64,000 bases of DNA, taken from Sipunculus nudus (lineage: Eukaryota > Annelida > Sipuncula > Golfingiida > Sipunculidae). Of this stretch, positions 37,376 through 48,909 are shown one piece after another; positions within the stretch are counted from its first letter, which is position 1, and each line of letters starts with the position of its first letter. The translations under genes and the position numbers were made by a program. Location: contig CM049317.1 of assembly GCA_026874595.1 (NCBI GenBank), forward strand, positions 77,569,891 through 77,633,890. The letters are read 5' to 3'. The notes under the pieces are model-generated. The model was not told where the DNA came from. It did no database searches and saw nothing but the letters and a program-made list of their open reading frames with translations.

Positions 37376-39292
37376 ATGCTTGTGGGCTTTGCGCTCAGAC
37401 TGGCTGCTGCACTGTATTATTCTCGGTTTGTGTCACGAAAGAAAATACCACCTGGACCATGGGGCTTTCCCCTGTACGGACATCTTCCCCTTCTCGGAAA
37501 GTGTCCCGATCTGACGTTCACGGAAATGTCAGAAAAATATGTTCAAGTCTTCCAGATAGGTATGAGTAACGGAGCAACAGTGGTAGTATCTGAACACAAC
37601 GCAATACAGGATTCTTTAATTTATAAAGATGTCGATTTTCCGCACGCCTTGACTTTGAATTAATGGCGTATGTTGCCAAAGGCACCTCTTTTAGTTTAAC
37701 ATCCTAAAGCGTAAGATAGTAGCAGGTGGTTAACATGTGTTGGGCACCCGTTGTTAACCGCCGATTGATCAAAGCAATACCGAAGAAGCTCAGATTCTGA
37801 CTGATCAGCTGCTACAGGGAAATCAGTGGACCCTTCGGGACATGCAAAAAGATGCAATTGCCACCATAAGCCTAGTTATATGGTTTGGAAACCGACTTGA
37901 ATAATGGGACGACCCGCTATTACAGGCATACAATCATGAATGCAATGAATTGATCACATGGTTTGGAGCTCGAATGTACCTTGGGAACTTAATTCCATGG
38001 ATGACGCCTTTCATGGATGGTATACTGGTGAATTTCACAGATTACAACCATTGTTTTTTATGCCCCCGCCACAAAGTGGCCGGGGCATATAGTTTTACCC
38101 ATGTCCGTCATTCCGTCATTCCGTCATTCCGAAATCAAACAGTTGTACGGACTTTTTTCGCAATGCCTGCAGATATTGGCCTGATTTTTGGTGTGTGGGC
38201 AGATAATGACCAGTTACAGATCCAGTTAGCGTTTCGTCCCGGTTGACCTACTTTTGACCGTTTTACGGCTCCTAAACTTAGAAAATTTCATGAAAAATAG
38301 AAATTTTCATGACAAATACACATGTACGGACTTTTTTCGCAATGCCTGCAGATACTGGCCTGATTTTTGGTGTGTTGCTTCATAATGACCCTTTACAGAT
38401 CGGGTTTGCATTTTGCCCTTGTTGATCTACTTTTGACCATACAACACCTCCTGAACTTAAAAAAAAATTACAAAATTTAACAAATGTTTCTAATTTGCCC
38501 CAGGCGGGGGCATTCGTGTCGTTCCGACACATCCAGTTTTTAGATTATTTCAGCCATGCACTGAAGTACACTTGAAAACCTTCCAGAGTGCGAACCTGCG
38601 GGATGCGATAGACACCTTTATTCAAGCAGCAAAGGAAACACCAGAGGCAGATAAAGACGCAGCAGGACTTGTTGAGTAAGGGGCTGATATGACCACAGCA
38701 TCTTTGATCCTGTACTGGGCATTACCAACCATGGCTTCTATCCCTGTTATCCAGAAATGTGTCCAGGCAGAAATGGGCGAGCTTATAGGAAAAAGACGAC
38801 GTGGGACCTCCGCTGACAGAGGAAAACTCCCCTACACTGAAGCCTGTATACAAGAAATTATCAGGTATTTCTCCATTTATCCGCTCTCTCTCTTCCTCAT
38901 TCTACCGTAAAATACATCCGCCTGCTTGGATATGATTTTTCTAAGAACACCCTGATTTATACCAACCTGTGGTCATATGAAACTCTCTGGAAGTAACCTA
39001 ACAGCTTTCGTCCGGTACTCTTCCTCTCAGCAGACCGGATGTCCGTTGATAAGCAATCAGCTGAGATGTTTACCCTGTTGGTATTGGTCGTCGTCGCTGT
39101 TCCGGGGAATAACTCGCCGTATGGAACTGTTTTTTTTACGTTTGTGACGCTCATGCAGCTTTGTTGTTGACGGGTCTCCTTGACCACCCAGGCAGCCTTG
39201 AGCCCGTATTTGCACTGGGAATGGAGCCACAGCCGTACAGATTGATTGTAGAGGCCAGAGGAAAGAGCGGAAACGTTAACAGGTGCGGATGA
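37376..39292 (+). pseudogene. Cytochrome P450 pseudogene (clan 2-like), interrupted by a mobile element
   Basis: Recognisable pieces lie in the correct order. First come a membrane anchor and the proline hinge PPGPWGFPLYGHLPLLG (37376-37663). Then EAQILTDQLLQGNQ...FGNRLE-stop-WDDP...GNLIPWM (about 37788-38055). After an inserted element (38060-38532) come RDAIDTFIQAAKETPEADKDA, the I-helix remnant stop-GADMTTASLILYWAL (38679 on), the K-helix EACIQEIIR, and YDFSKNTLIYTNLW. The haem loop is GIGRRRCSGE (about 39090-39119), followed by EPQPYRLIVEARGK. Breaks include TAA codons in three conserved places, about 80 missing residues after the N-terminal piece, frameshifts before the haem loop and near 38905, and the insertion. 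Sequence after the I-helix runs on without an intron. The ancestor would have been an ER-membrane monooxygenase; this copy cannot make one. Confidence 0.9.
38060..38532 (-). mobile_element. Hairpin-ended repeat-bearing element (copy 2, short), inserted in the P450 pseudogene
   Basis: Same ends as 703-2409 in opposite orientation: ATGCCCCCGCCAC-AAA-GTGGCCGGGGCAT (38060-38088) and GTGTCG-TTC-CGACAC (38516-38530). It holds only two repeat units, offset by 179 bp. One matches the internal units of copy 1. The other matches copy 1's divergent first unit, including the AAGCAACACACC-type difference. T-runs flank both sides (TTTTTT before, GTTTTT after), and no longer target duplication is evident. 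Confidence 0.88.
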
Positions 39293-39437
39293 CCTTCTGC
39301 TCGGCAAGGCTTTTCTATTTTATGGACAGAGATTTTGAAACACTTGTATATTTCAACGTAATTTATTGTTATACTAGAAGTGACAAATATAGCCATATTC
39401 TAATCATGAAATTATAGAACGTGAAGTTTTCAACGTG

Positions 39438-39438
<1 letters not shown>

Positions 39439-39473
<35 letters not shown>
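39439..39473. repeat. (TA)n microsatellite
   Basis: Alternating TA tract just upstream of the 510-bp duplication. Confidence 0.95.
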
Positions 39474-39475
<2 letters not shown>

Positions 39476-39522
39476 TTCAGATATTATGTTTATTATTTTA
39501 TCTTGGAGGCAAGGTTTTCAGG

Positions 39523-40540
39523 CATAGGCAAGTTCAGCTACTGTGGCTGGCTTCAAATTCGCGGATTTAGATAATCGTGATTTTCAAGTTTTTTAAAGTA
39601 TTTCACGAGGGATTTCATTTTCGTGATTTACCCTACAGTAACTTACACGATACAATGTACTTAACAATTGTCATAATGTACCTAATTAAAAAAAAAATTA
39701 ACTGATGGAAATTCTTCATGCCTTAGGGACAGATATGCAAATATATTAGTATTATATATATTATCAATCTTTGAATAACGGGTAGCATAAAATATATGCT
39801 TATATTGATGATACCAGCACAATATATGTGAGATGCCACTGAAGCTAAAGATTTAATTACTATTCACTTGTATAGATGTGGCGTGTTATATACATGGGTT
39901 TTTAGTTTTGCGATAATATTCCCTTCAGTAATTAATGACATAAGATATTCATATAAATTAGTAGTTTATAAATTAGAAATTAATCCGACAGCTTAAAATT
40001 ATTTTCCTAAGTTTCTATTTCAGTTTCAAAGTCATAGGCAAGTTCAGCTACTGTGGCTGGCTTCAAATTCGCGGGTTTAGATAATCGTGATTTTCAATTT
40101 TTTTAAAGTATTTCACGAGGGATTTCATTTTCGTGATTTACCCTACAGTAACTTACACGATACAATGTACTTAACAATTGTCATAATGTACCTAATTAAA
40201 AAAAATTAACTGATGGAAATTCTTCATGCCTTAGGGACATATATGCAAATATATTAGTATTATATATATTATCAATCTTTGAATAACGGGTAGCATAAAA
40301 TATATGCTTATATTGATGATACCAGCACAATATATGTGAGATGCCACTGAAGCTTAAGATTAAATTACTATTCACTTGTACAGATGTGGCGTGTTATATA
40401 CATGGGTTTTTATTTTTGCGATAATATTCCCTTCAGTAATTAATGACATAAGATATTCATATAAATTAGTAGTTTATAAATTAGAAATTAATCCGACAGC
40501 TTAAAATTATTTTCTTAAGTTTCTATTTCAGTTTCAAAGT
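39523..40540. repeat. Recent tandem duplication, two copies of about 510 bp
   Basis: Copy 1 is 39523-40032 and copy 2 is 40033-40540. Each begins cataggcaagttcagctact and ends ttctatttcagtttcaaagt. By eye only about ten differences separate them, so the event is young. No coding sequence is seen in the unit. Confidence 0.92.
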
Positions 40541-40929
40541 CCTCTGCTTTTACGATGATAATTGAAACGTTAGTAAGGTCACATAAATACGTAACCTAAA
40601 TGGAAATGTGAATTAATTGTCTTACGGAACTTAAAGGTAGATATTAAAGGCCAGGACACTATTAAACGAAAATGATCTTACATGCATACTTAAATGCATG
40701 CAAAATATATGAGGTAAATGCTTTTTAGTGGTAAACTTATCATTATATGTGTTATTTTATCTTAAATGAATTTTTTCGGACGAATTTCTTAAGGGACATT
40801 TTAGAGTAAATTATGAAAGAAAACTATTCAAAGAGACGGTAATATTTATTTTCCTCCGTACTAGAACACCTGTAGAAGAAATAACCTTTTCAGAGAATTC
40901 CATTAATTATGAACAGTCACGGTGATTTC

Positions 40930-41490
40930 AATAAAAAATTTCCCCCAATATTTGCATTCAAGAAGTGTGTATGGCAAGCAAATGTCACGGGCAAGCTACA
41001 GGTGTTTTACACTCATTTAACAACATTATGTGTGGGTACTCTGAAATTGTGTCAATAGATTGTACATAATTTTTCATCTTTATCTGTTGAGCTGTCTCTC
41101 TCGGAGGTGGTTTTCCTTAAAACATTTCCCCCAATATAAGCATTCAAGAAGTGTGTATGGCAAGCAAATGTCACGGGCAAGCTACAGGTGTTTTACACTC
41201 ATTTAACAACATTATGTGTGGGTACTCTGAAATTGTATCAATGGATTGTACATAATTTTTCATCTTTATCTGTTGAGCCGTCTCTCTCGGAGGTGGTTTT
41301 CCCTAAAACATTTCCCCCAATATTTGCATTCAAGAAGTGTGTATGGCAAGGAAATGTCATGGGCAAGCTCTAGGTTTTTTACACTCATTTTACAACATTA
41401 TGTGTGAGTACTCAATGTATTCATATTGTATCAAAGATTGTACATAATTTTGCAACTGTATTTGTTGAACTTCAGAGCTATTCAATTTCT
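40930..41490. repeat. Tandem triplication of a 186-bp unit
   Basis: tttcccccaatatttgcatt starts at 40939, 41125 and 41311, each followed by caagaagtgtgtatggcaag and so on. The first two units are almost identical; the third decays near 41400. Confidence 0.9.
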
Positions 41491-41499
41491 CACTAATAA

Positions 41500-43574
41500 A
41501 AAACCTTCACCGTGGGCCTATTGTCATATATAAGCGGCAACTTGATATGAATCATTTAAAGGGGCAAATAGAGCACTTATGGATAGAATTGAGTGATACA
41601 ACTAATCTCTGTAATACAGGTGTATATCTCATGTGCGAACAGAAAGTTCGTTCCGAATTTAACGAGGACGCACTAGGATTGTGCATATTGTGATATTGTA
41701 CTGTAATGTTTTTCAGTGGTTAAGGCTGGGTAACGTAATCTTTATAATAAATACACAGTTGTCTTTTTTTCATTAGAAAAAGGTTTACGTGCTTGTGTTC
41801 TTATTTGGCCTTCGAAGTCCAGCACACGTATTGGCGATGCGCTCTTTTAGGACAAGTTTGTTTTATTTTCCGGGATTGTGCCTATTAAGTGGCAAAATTA
41901 ATAATTTTAATATTACCTCAAGAGTTGCCCCTATTTTGTTTGTACATGAGGGTCGTCCACATCAGGTTTTTATTTTATTTAAGGATGCGCCTTTAGGATT
42001 TTCTTGCATTTCTGTCTTACTTGCCAAAGAGCGAAATGTGCAATTAGAGGTCAAAGGTCCACTCTAATCCCAATTGGTTCCAATACTTCCTCAACAGGAA
42101 GTAAAACTTTTTAATTCAAAACAAAGCCCACATGAGTTAACTTTCAAAGTGAGGGGTTTTCAGTTGGGTTTCCACTATGACCAGTCTGATTTTTTATGGG
42201 TTTACAGGTATATCGTTTTCATACATTCACAAATATCTTTCCATCATAACCATGGTCACAATAGTTCATCCAGTTTATTGGTTGTATTAAAAATGTTCAA
42301 GCCATACCACCTAAACACAGTTTGGAATAGGGAAGAGGATGGATGTAAACATATTTTTAGGTTGGCCTTCCGATCTCTTGAAAGACCTGTTTTCTCTGTA
42401 ATGATGCTACGTGCTTTAATCATATAATCGAATACATATGGCAATGTCATGCTTTTTTATATTTCTTGACACCCTCCATACTTTTTAATCTCTTAAATTC
42501 TGTATCTGGCATATTGGTCGCGACTTATTGTGTCAAGTTCTATTAAGGAGGGAAATGAACTGCTAATAATGTGAAGCTAGACATATGATACTTCTGTATA
42601 CCATCAGATTAATAAGACACTGTAATACTAGTGGGTTATTATTCAGGTATATTCTGCGAAGTAAGTACTATATTATCCACTGTATCCATCATTTTGCAGC
42701 ATTGTTTGAACACTGATGTATCTTATATCATTGTTTTCAGCTATTGACTCCACCTCACCCCCCCCCCCCCCCCAAGTAAATACCATGGTCCTTTGTCTTA
42801 ATCAGCGCAGGATAAGAGTTAAGTATTATGGAAGCCATAAACTAATGTTAAGGAACTAATTGTTAGTCAAGGTGCAGGTGGTATATGATAGTGTAGCATA
42901 CGATGTGATATCGCTCCATTAAGTGCATTTATTGTGTTTTGCAGGGGTTTTTTTCTGGGTTTAGTTGTTGTGACCAGTATCCACTCTACATTATGACATT
43001 TTGAAGGAATAATTACTTTGATGTGGTTGAGGTGCGGAACCATCGGGTCATCCGACAAAATATTCTTTACGATCATGTAGCGACACGTCAAGCAAAGGCA
43101 TACACGATATAAAGGGTGTCCCAGGATATCACGTGTCAATCAGCACTATTAGCCTAATGAAATTAGTCGACATCAATGAAAATAAGCTTGAAAGGAATTC
43201 CTTGTGAAGAATCAGCCCATTTACTGGTAACTTACCTGTCCAATGTATGCATCTACTTCGATTCAAGCAGCTCGTTTCTTGCTTAAAACATATATGTTAT
43301 AAATTTCATACTTGTGTGTTGTGTTTGTTACACATACATGTATACATTTGATCCGTAAAAAGGATTGTATTCTCATATGTGTACTCAGTGCAACAGAGCA
43401 AGCATTGGCCCTTATTCCTACCAACTGACGATTTGAACAACAGGACAAAGGAATAAAAAAATATGATGATAATCCAGATTACTTCCAAAATATAATGGAT
43501 TGTTCCTTGTGTGTCACTTAACTCTCTTTTAAGGTGGAAACTCATTCAATATATTTAACTCCCGAATGATGATT

Positions 43575-43575
<1 letters not shown>
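41500..43575. other. No gene recognised
   Basis: Two adjacent plus-strand frames (41789-42067 and 42074-42427; 92 and 117 codons) have no domain, signal peptide or splice support. A 19-base C run lies at about 42755. Confidence 0.35.

Positions 43576-43578
<3 letters not shown>

Positions 43579-43649
<71 letters not shown>
43579..43649. repeat. (CT)n followed by (TA)n microsatellite
   Basis: About 39 bp of CT, then about 32 bp of TA, abutting TGTTACGG at 43650. Confidence 0.95.
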
Positions 43650-43653
<4 letters not shown>

Positions 43654-43811
43654 ACGGTCCTCTTTCATGCAAATAGACTCAACTCAACGGACAGTAACAC
43701 AAAAGTTCAGACAAGTATCCTGAAAGGTAAAAATAAGACGTAGTATGCTCTATGAAGGTGCTCAATTCATAAAAAAATATAACATTTTGTAGTTACGAAG
43801 ACAAATTATTA

Positions 43812-44226
43812 ATGAGCAAAGATCGGGCCAATTTTGGATTTGAACCCAAGTCGGTGGCGCACATGTCCGGCGTACCAACCGCTATGCTAGAAAAGCAAGC
43901 TTCACTTGCGAGACAGTTAGGTCCGCTTTTATGTCATTCCGTAACACACACCCTCTTAAGAGCATTCTGCTTTCAGAACAAGACATTATTATTCCAGGAG
44001 TCACACTTTGGTAAGCTTATTCCCTCGGCCAAAACGTTCGACCGTCATCCCGAACAAGCCCCCATTTTGTTACGATGACAAATTGTTCAAAGGAAAAATT
44101 CTGTGCCGATCCGGGATTCGAACCCATGTTGGTGGCGTAAAAGTCTGGCGTACCAACCGCTTCGCTAGCAAAACAACTTCACTAGCAAGACTTTTCGGTC
44201 CGCTTTTATGTCATCCCGTAACAATG
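43812..44226 (-). repeat. Two direct copies of a tRNA-like (SINE-type) repeat
   Basis: On the minus strand both copies contain an A-box-like TAGCNNAGCGGTTGGTACGC and a B-box-like GGGTTCRAATCC, with cgcttttatgtca-type flanks. The copies run at about 43820-43945 and 44085-44226, and each ends at CCGTAACA on the plus strand. Anticodon and acceptor stems are not tRNA-like, so these are retroposed relics. TGTTACGGTCC at 43650 and CCCGTAACA at 44216-44224 could alternatively be the ends of one LTR-like element of 575 bp enclosing both. Confidence 0.5.
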
Positions 44227-44239
44227 AATAATAACAAAA

Positions 44240-46950
44240 AAAAATAAACGATTAATAAATAATGATAGCTCAACAAAGCCTCTAAGGAAATAGCAGCAGA
44301 CTGCCAGACCACAGGGGTCGATCTCAGTGGGGTCTTAACAATATATATATATTTCGAGAGAGAGAGATAGTTCGAGAGAGAGAGATAGTTAAATAGATGA
44401 GGGACAACATTTTTGTTTGACAATAATGAAACACAGTATAGGGCAAAAGTTGTAGTTCATGCTACATGCTGTCATGGGCAGGGGCTTTATTCTTTTTAGC
44501 AAGGTCGGGTGTGCGCATCGGTGCAATGTTAACGCTTCATTGAAGAAAGGTACCATATACTACGCAACAAAAGAGACCAAAGCAACTGTATATTTAATAA
44601 TTATCCGTCTTAGCGCAATAGGCCCTTCCCCTAGGAAATGCAATTAATCCGCAAAAAAAAAGGCTCTTGCCTTTGTCCGTCGATGCAATAAAAATCATAT
44701 ATTTATATTTCTAAGTGTATTAGTAAAAATACGTAAGATAATATAATCTTACATAATCAATATAGAAGCTTTATATATAAACATATATATTAATATATTT
44801 ATTTATTTATTTATGCAACAATTAGGGAACATAAATTTCTTAATATCCATTAAATATCTATAGTTTGCACCACATCCTACTAAATATAGCTCGAATGAAG
44901 AATTAGGCATGTTAATAATAGTGCCTTATTAGATAATTATAGCAACTCATTCAATATATTCTGATATTCATGCACATTAAATGACATATATATAAAATAA
45001 AACGTTTTAACAATTAAATGAGAAAAGCGATAGAAGAAGATTAAAGAATGGGTAGTTCATTACCAATGGCACAATTACTAATATATGAATAAAGTATAAA
45101 AAATCATTGTAAACCCTACCAAAAAGCTCGAATAAACAGTAAATTTTAAGAAGTATTTGAAATAATTGGCCAATTAGGCACTATTATTAACATATTTTTT
45201 AAGATGATTTACCCCAGTGGATTCGGTATTGTACCATCTGTTTTGTTCTTTAAGGCGTTGACACACGTTGAAGCCTGGAAAATAATACTATAACTCGCAC
45301 ATCTGATGAAAAGATGAGTGCTGGACTACGTATAACCACAAAATATAAATAATAATTGATAACAGATCTCTCCACCTAGCACTTCTGGTAGCTAAGGATC
45401 TATCACTTTACGCTGTTAAAATAACCAATATATTTTCGTTTCAAGCACGGGCGTAAAACGCTACCATTTTTATTTACATCACGGTATTTTAGTGTTATCT
45501 ATCAGAGAGCAGCCGAGGCAGCAAGTCTTGTCCTAGGATTTGCAAATGCCGAACATGTTCATAAGACTATGACATAAATACTTTAACTTTTCTTTGCTTG
45601 GATCGGTTTCATATTAGTGATCAAAGAAAAAAACCCTGCAAAATCCTGCCGTAATGTACGTCTAGTGAAACTTTATTTTATCTTCACACATGTTATGACG
45701 TCATAGTAATTCGTGTTATTCTTTTTGTACGTCACGTGAAACTCTAATTTATCTTCACACATGTTATGATGTCATAGTAATCCGTGGTATTCTTTTCCTG
45801 TGCCTGTGTCTTCGCATTAGGCTAAGCCGGCGACCCGAAAATGGTACACGCTACTGTAAGTTAAAAAAGAACACAAAGAGAGAGAACATCGTTTTCATAG
45901 TTTGTTACACCGTTGGAAGGCAATCACCACATGACTTGGAAGTGCCCTGGTAAAACTGAATAGCATTTGGCCGGCTCCGCTATTATAAACTTTTGACAGG
46001 TGCAATGTTAAACAGATGCAAAAGACAAAGACGTGAAACCTTCAGGAGGCATGCTCATTTTTAGATATATTTTCCATTGTGAACGCAAACTTTTGACTTA
46101 TAAGGGAGTTTCATATATATTCTCACAAAATTAAGCTAAAATGAATTTTAAACCAAACCATATCCAAAATAGTGACCAAAATATAATATATTTATACCAC
46201 GGATAATGAAAAAAAATTACAACCTTTAAAAAAGTGATGTAAAAGCAAGTAAACAACGAAGTGGATTATTTATTAAGTTGTGAAGAAGATAGTTTTGGTG
46301 TCAAATGTTTGCCGTTTTTTCAAAAGCAAGCAGACTTGAACCATTTGGTAGAAGTAACGGCGCTATCTCGTAGGATAACACATAATTACACAGGACAGAG
46401 CAAATTTAATTTGACTATGTTAGATATTCTTCGTCTTTAAGAGTGTTGATGGTCAAAAGAACATTAAATTTAGGTAACAATTAATTATTAAACTTATAAA
46501 ACTATAATCCTAGTGTTGCAAAATATATTAAATAATACAAATCTAGTTTCCTGATATGATTACACAAAAGCAAAGATGGAAGTAAATATTCCTGAGTCAT
46601 AGTACTAATAATACATAATGTTACATAATTATTACCATATATAATGTCATAACACATGTCATAATAATTAAAAGATCATCTGATCATATAGAGATCAATA
46701 AAAAATAAAGAGAGCATAGTATGTATTTGTATTATTCTAAGTTCCAGTATATACGCTTTAGATTTGTGATTGAACAAGAAGATGTATTTATAACAATATG
46801 ACAGTGCATTTTTTTTATTGTGTTTTTACTTTATTTCATATCAAGTTCGAAAGGAATGAATACATCTATTTCATGGTCAAAGGAAAACATAATACAATAA
46901 TATAATTGACTCGCACGTTGAGTATTATATTCCGCAAGTGTTATCCTTCA
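44240..46950. other. No gene recognised; contains a 71-bp tandem duplication
   Basis: Extremely AT-rich at 44680-45100 and 46400-46880. At 45656-45797 a 71-bp unit beginning GTACGTC is duplicated; copy 1 contains TGACGTCA (45696-45703) and copy 2 has TGATGTCA. No coding sequence. Confidence 0.45.
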
Positions 46951-46952
46951 TA

Positions 46953-46958
46953 TTTATT
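46953..46958 (-). promoter_or_regulatory. Candidate poly(A) signal of receptor gene A
   Basis: AATAAA on the coding strand, about 105 bases past the stop codon at 47063-47065. Confidence 0.45.
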
Positions 46959-47062
46959 TAAATCCAGATCCTGCTTTGTGTCGAAGCAAATTTTACTTGC
47001 AATGTCAATAAGCCGATAAGTGAAAATATCCATAATACTTTCTCTATAAGCCTTGCATTAGT

Positions 47063-48833
47063 TTACAGCATGCTGTTTGGCCTCCTGGTGCCCACACCCC
47101 TCGGTTGTGTTGAAGAAAACGGCTCAACGGCAAGCAGAGGGTTAGCCACAGGGGGCTCTTTGACAGGAATAGTTTTGGGCCCCCTAACAATGTTTTCGTA
47201 ATCGCTTTCTCGGTTTTGACTGGCCACTGGAGTGTAATTCTGTAGCGCCGTTACGAACGACCCTGGCGCAACTTTTGGCAGACCTGGTCTCGGTTTCCCT
47301 GGTTGCTGTGGATTCACGAGGCAGCCACATGCTCCACATTGAGGGTCCTCTGACTTGAGCATGTTCTCGTAGCGGAAAGTATTGTCCTCATTGCTCTTAA
47401 AGCAGAACAAAATGTTTAAGGCCATTTTAGAATATGGTCTTGGTATAACCCAGACTTCCATTCACTGTGTTAAAGCACTATGCATAGCAAGGTAGTATTC
47501 ATTGTATTTTTAACATTCTTTAAGGTTCTTTAAAGATATACCTTGATTAAAACTTCATTATAAAATGAGTGTAGAGTAACATTTTCTAATTTCTGTACAT
47601 TTTATTTTCCTAAACTTGAATTCAGAGAAACAGTTTTTGGTTGTTAGTGTGTGTAAAGGTGACTGACTGACTAAAAGTGACGCTCGAGTCAGTCACAGGT
47701 CTCGGGGAAAATATGGCCCGCAAGGGCTCCCTCAGCAACGACAAAGTTTGACAGACTGATTCGATATAGGTTTAGATATTTAAGGAAAAAATAGAAGATA
47801 CTGATAGAGTTAAAGGTCGTAGTAAGAGAGGTTGGGGAAGAAGGAGAACCCGGAGATAACCAGTGACTTTGGACGGGCCACTACAACTCACTCTCATGGC
47901 AGCACCAGGGACCGAACACCGGCCGCTAGCGGAGAAGGCTGAATGTTTTACCCCGCTCAGCTGCCCAGACCCGAGGCGTATAAAGGTGTATTAAATTTAA
48001 ATATGTCAACTTCCTGATGACAAAAATAAATTTGTATAGCAAATTTTTTGCTAAATCCGGTGCCGGGTATAGAGCAGCATGATGTCCCCGGAAGAGGGTG
48101 TCAAGTGTCATCTAAGTACAGGACATTGGGTAAAGGTGTGACGACCTTTTCCCCAGGGATGATCAGGTACATCCTTTTCATTCCAAAAACAAAATAACAT
48201 TCTTTTCAGTTGAGTTTGATACCATTTTTTGTACAAAATGATGTTTAACTCTGCTAAAAAGGAATTGATCAAGTGTAGCTTCCTTAAAAAGGGATGGAGT
48301 GGTGCACACATCGCAAAAGATTCTTCATGGAAAGGGTGGAATCTACGTTCTATGAATGGGGTAATCAAACTGTTTGAAAGACCTTTTTTTAGTTGATCCG
48401 CCGACTGGAAGTGGCAAGCCAGGAACTGCAAGAACTGAGACGAGCATTAAAGAGAACATTCTTATAAACAGGATAAACGGGGTACTCATGAGTCCCAGAG
48501 GAAAATTGCCAGTGACTTATAAGTCAAACATCAGTGCACATATTGGCGAAAAACTTAAATCTCTCTATGACAAGTTATATTTGACAAAAAAATAAATAAC
48601 GACAAACTGTTACCGATACTGCCACACCTGTACCCAATGACCTGTTTTACCGGATGACACTTGACAAAGGTGCAACATGCAGTACCCAGTACTGGATATA
48701 ACAAATTTCACTATGCACTTGTAATAATTCAGTAAGTTGAAATCCTGGACCAATAAAATCCTACCAAAAATTTAATTGTAGTGTTTATAAAGTTATTAAC
48801 CCCTTATGCGCGGGACTTTTTTTCTGAATCGCC

Positions 48834-48909
<76 letters not shown>

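Noticed and set aside
41789-42427. Two adjacent plus-strand open frames of 92 and 117 codons
   Set aside because: No family resemblance and no splice-consistent joining; not called.
47063-47395. Classical ITAM in the receptor tail
   Set aside because: An ITAM needs two YxxL/I motifs 6-8 residues apart; Y343 and Y400 are 57 apart and the first is YxxM.
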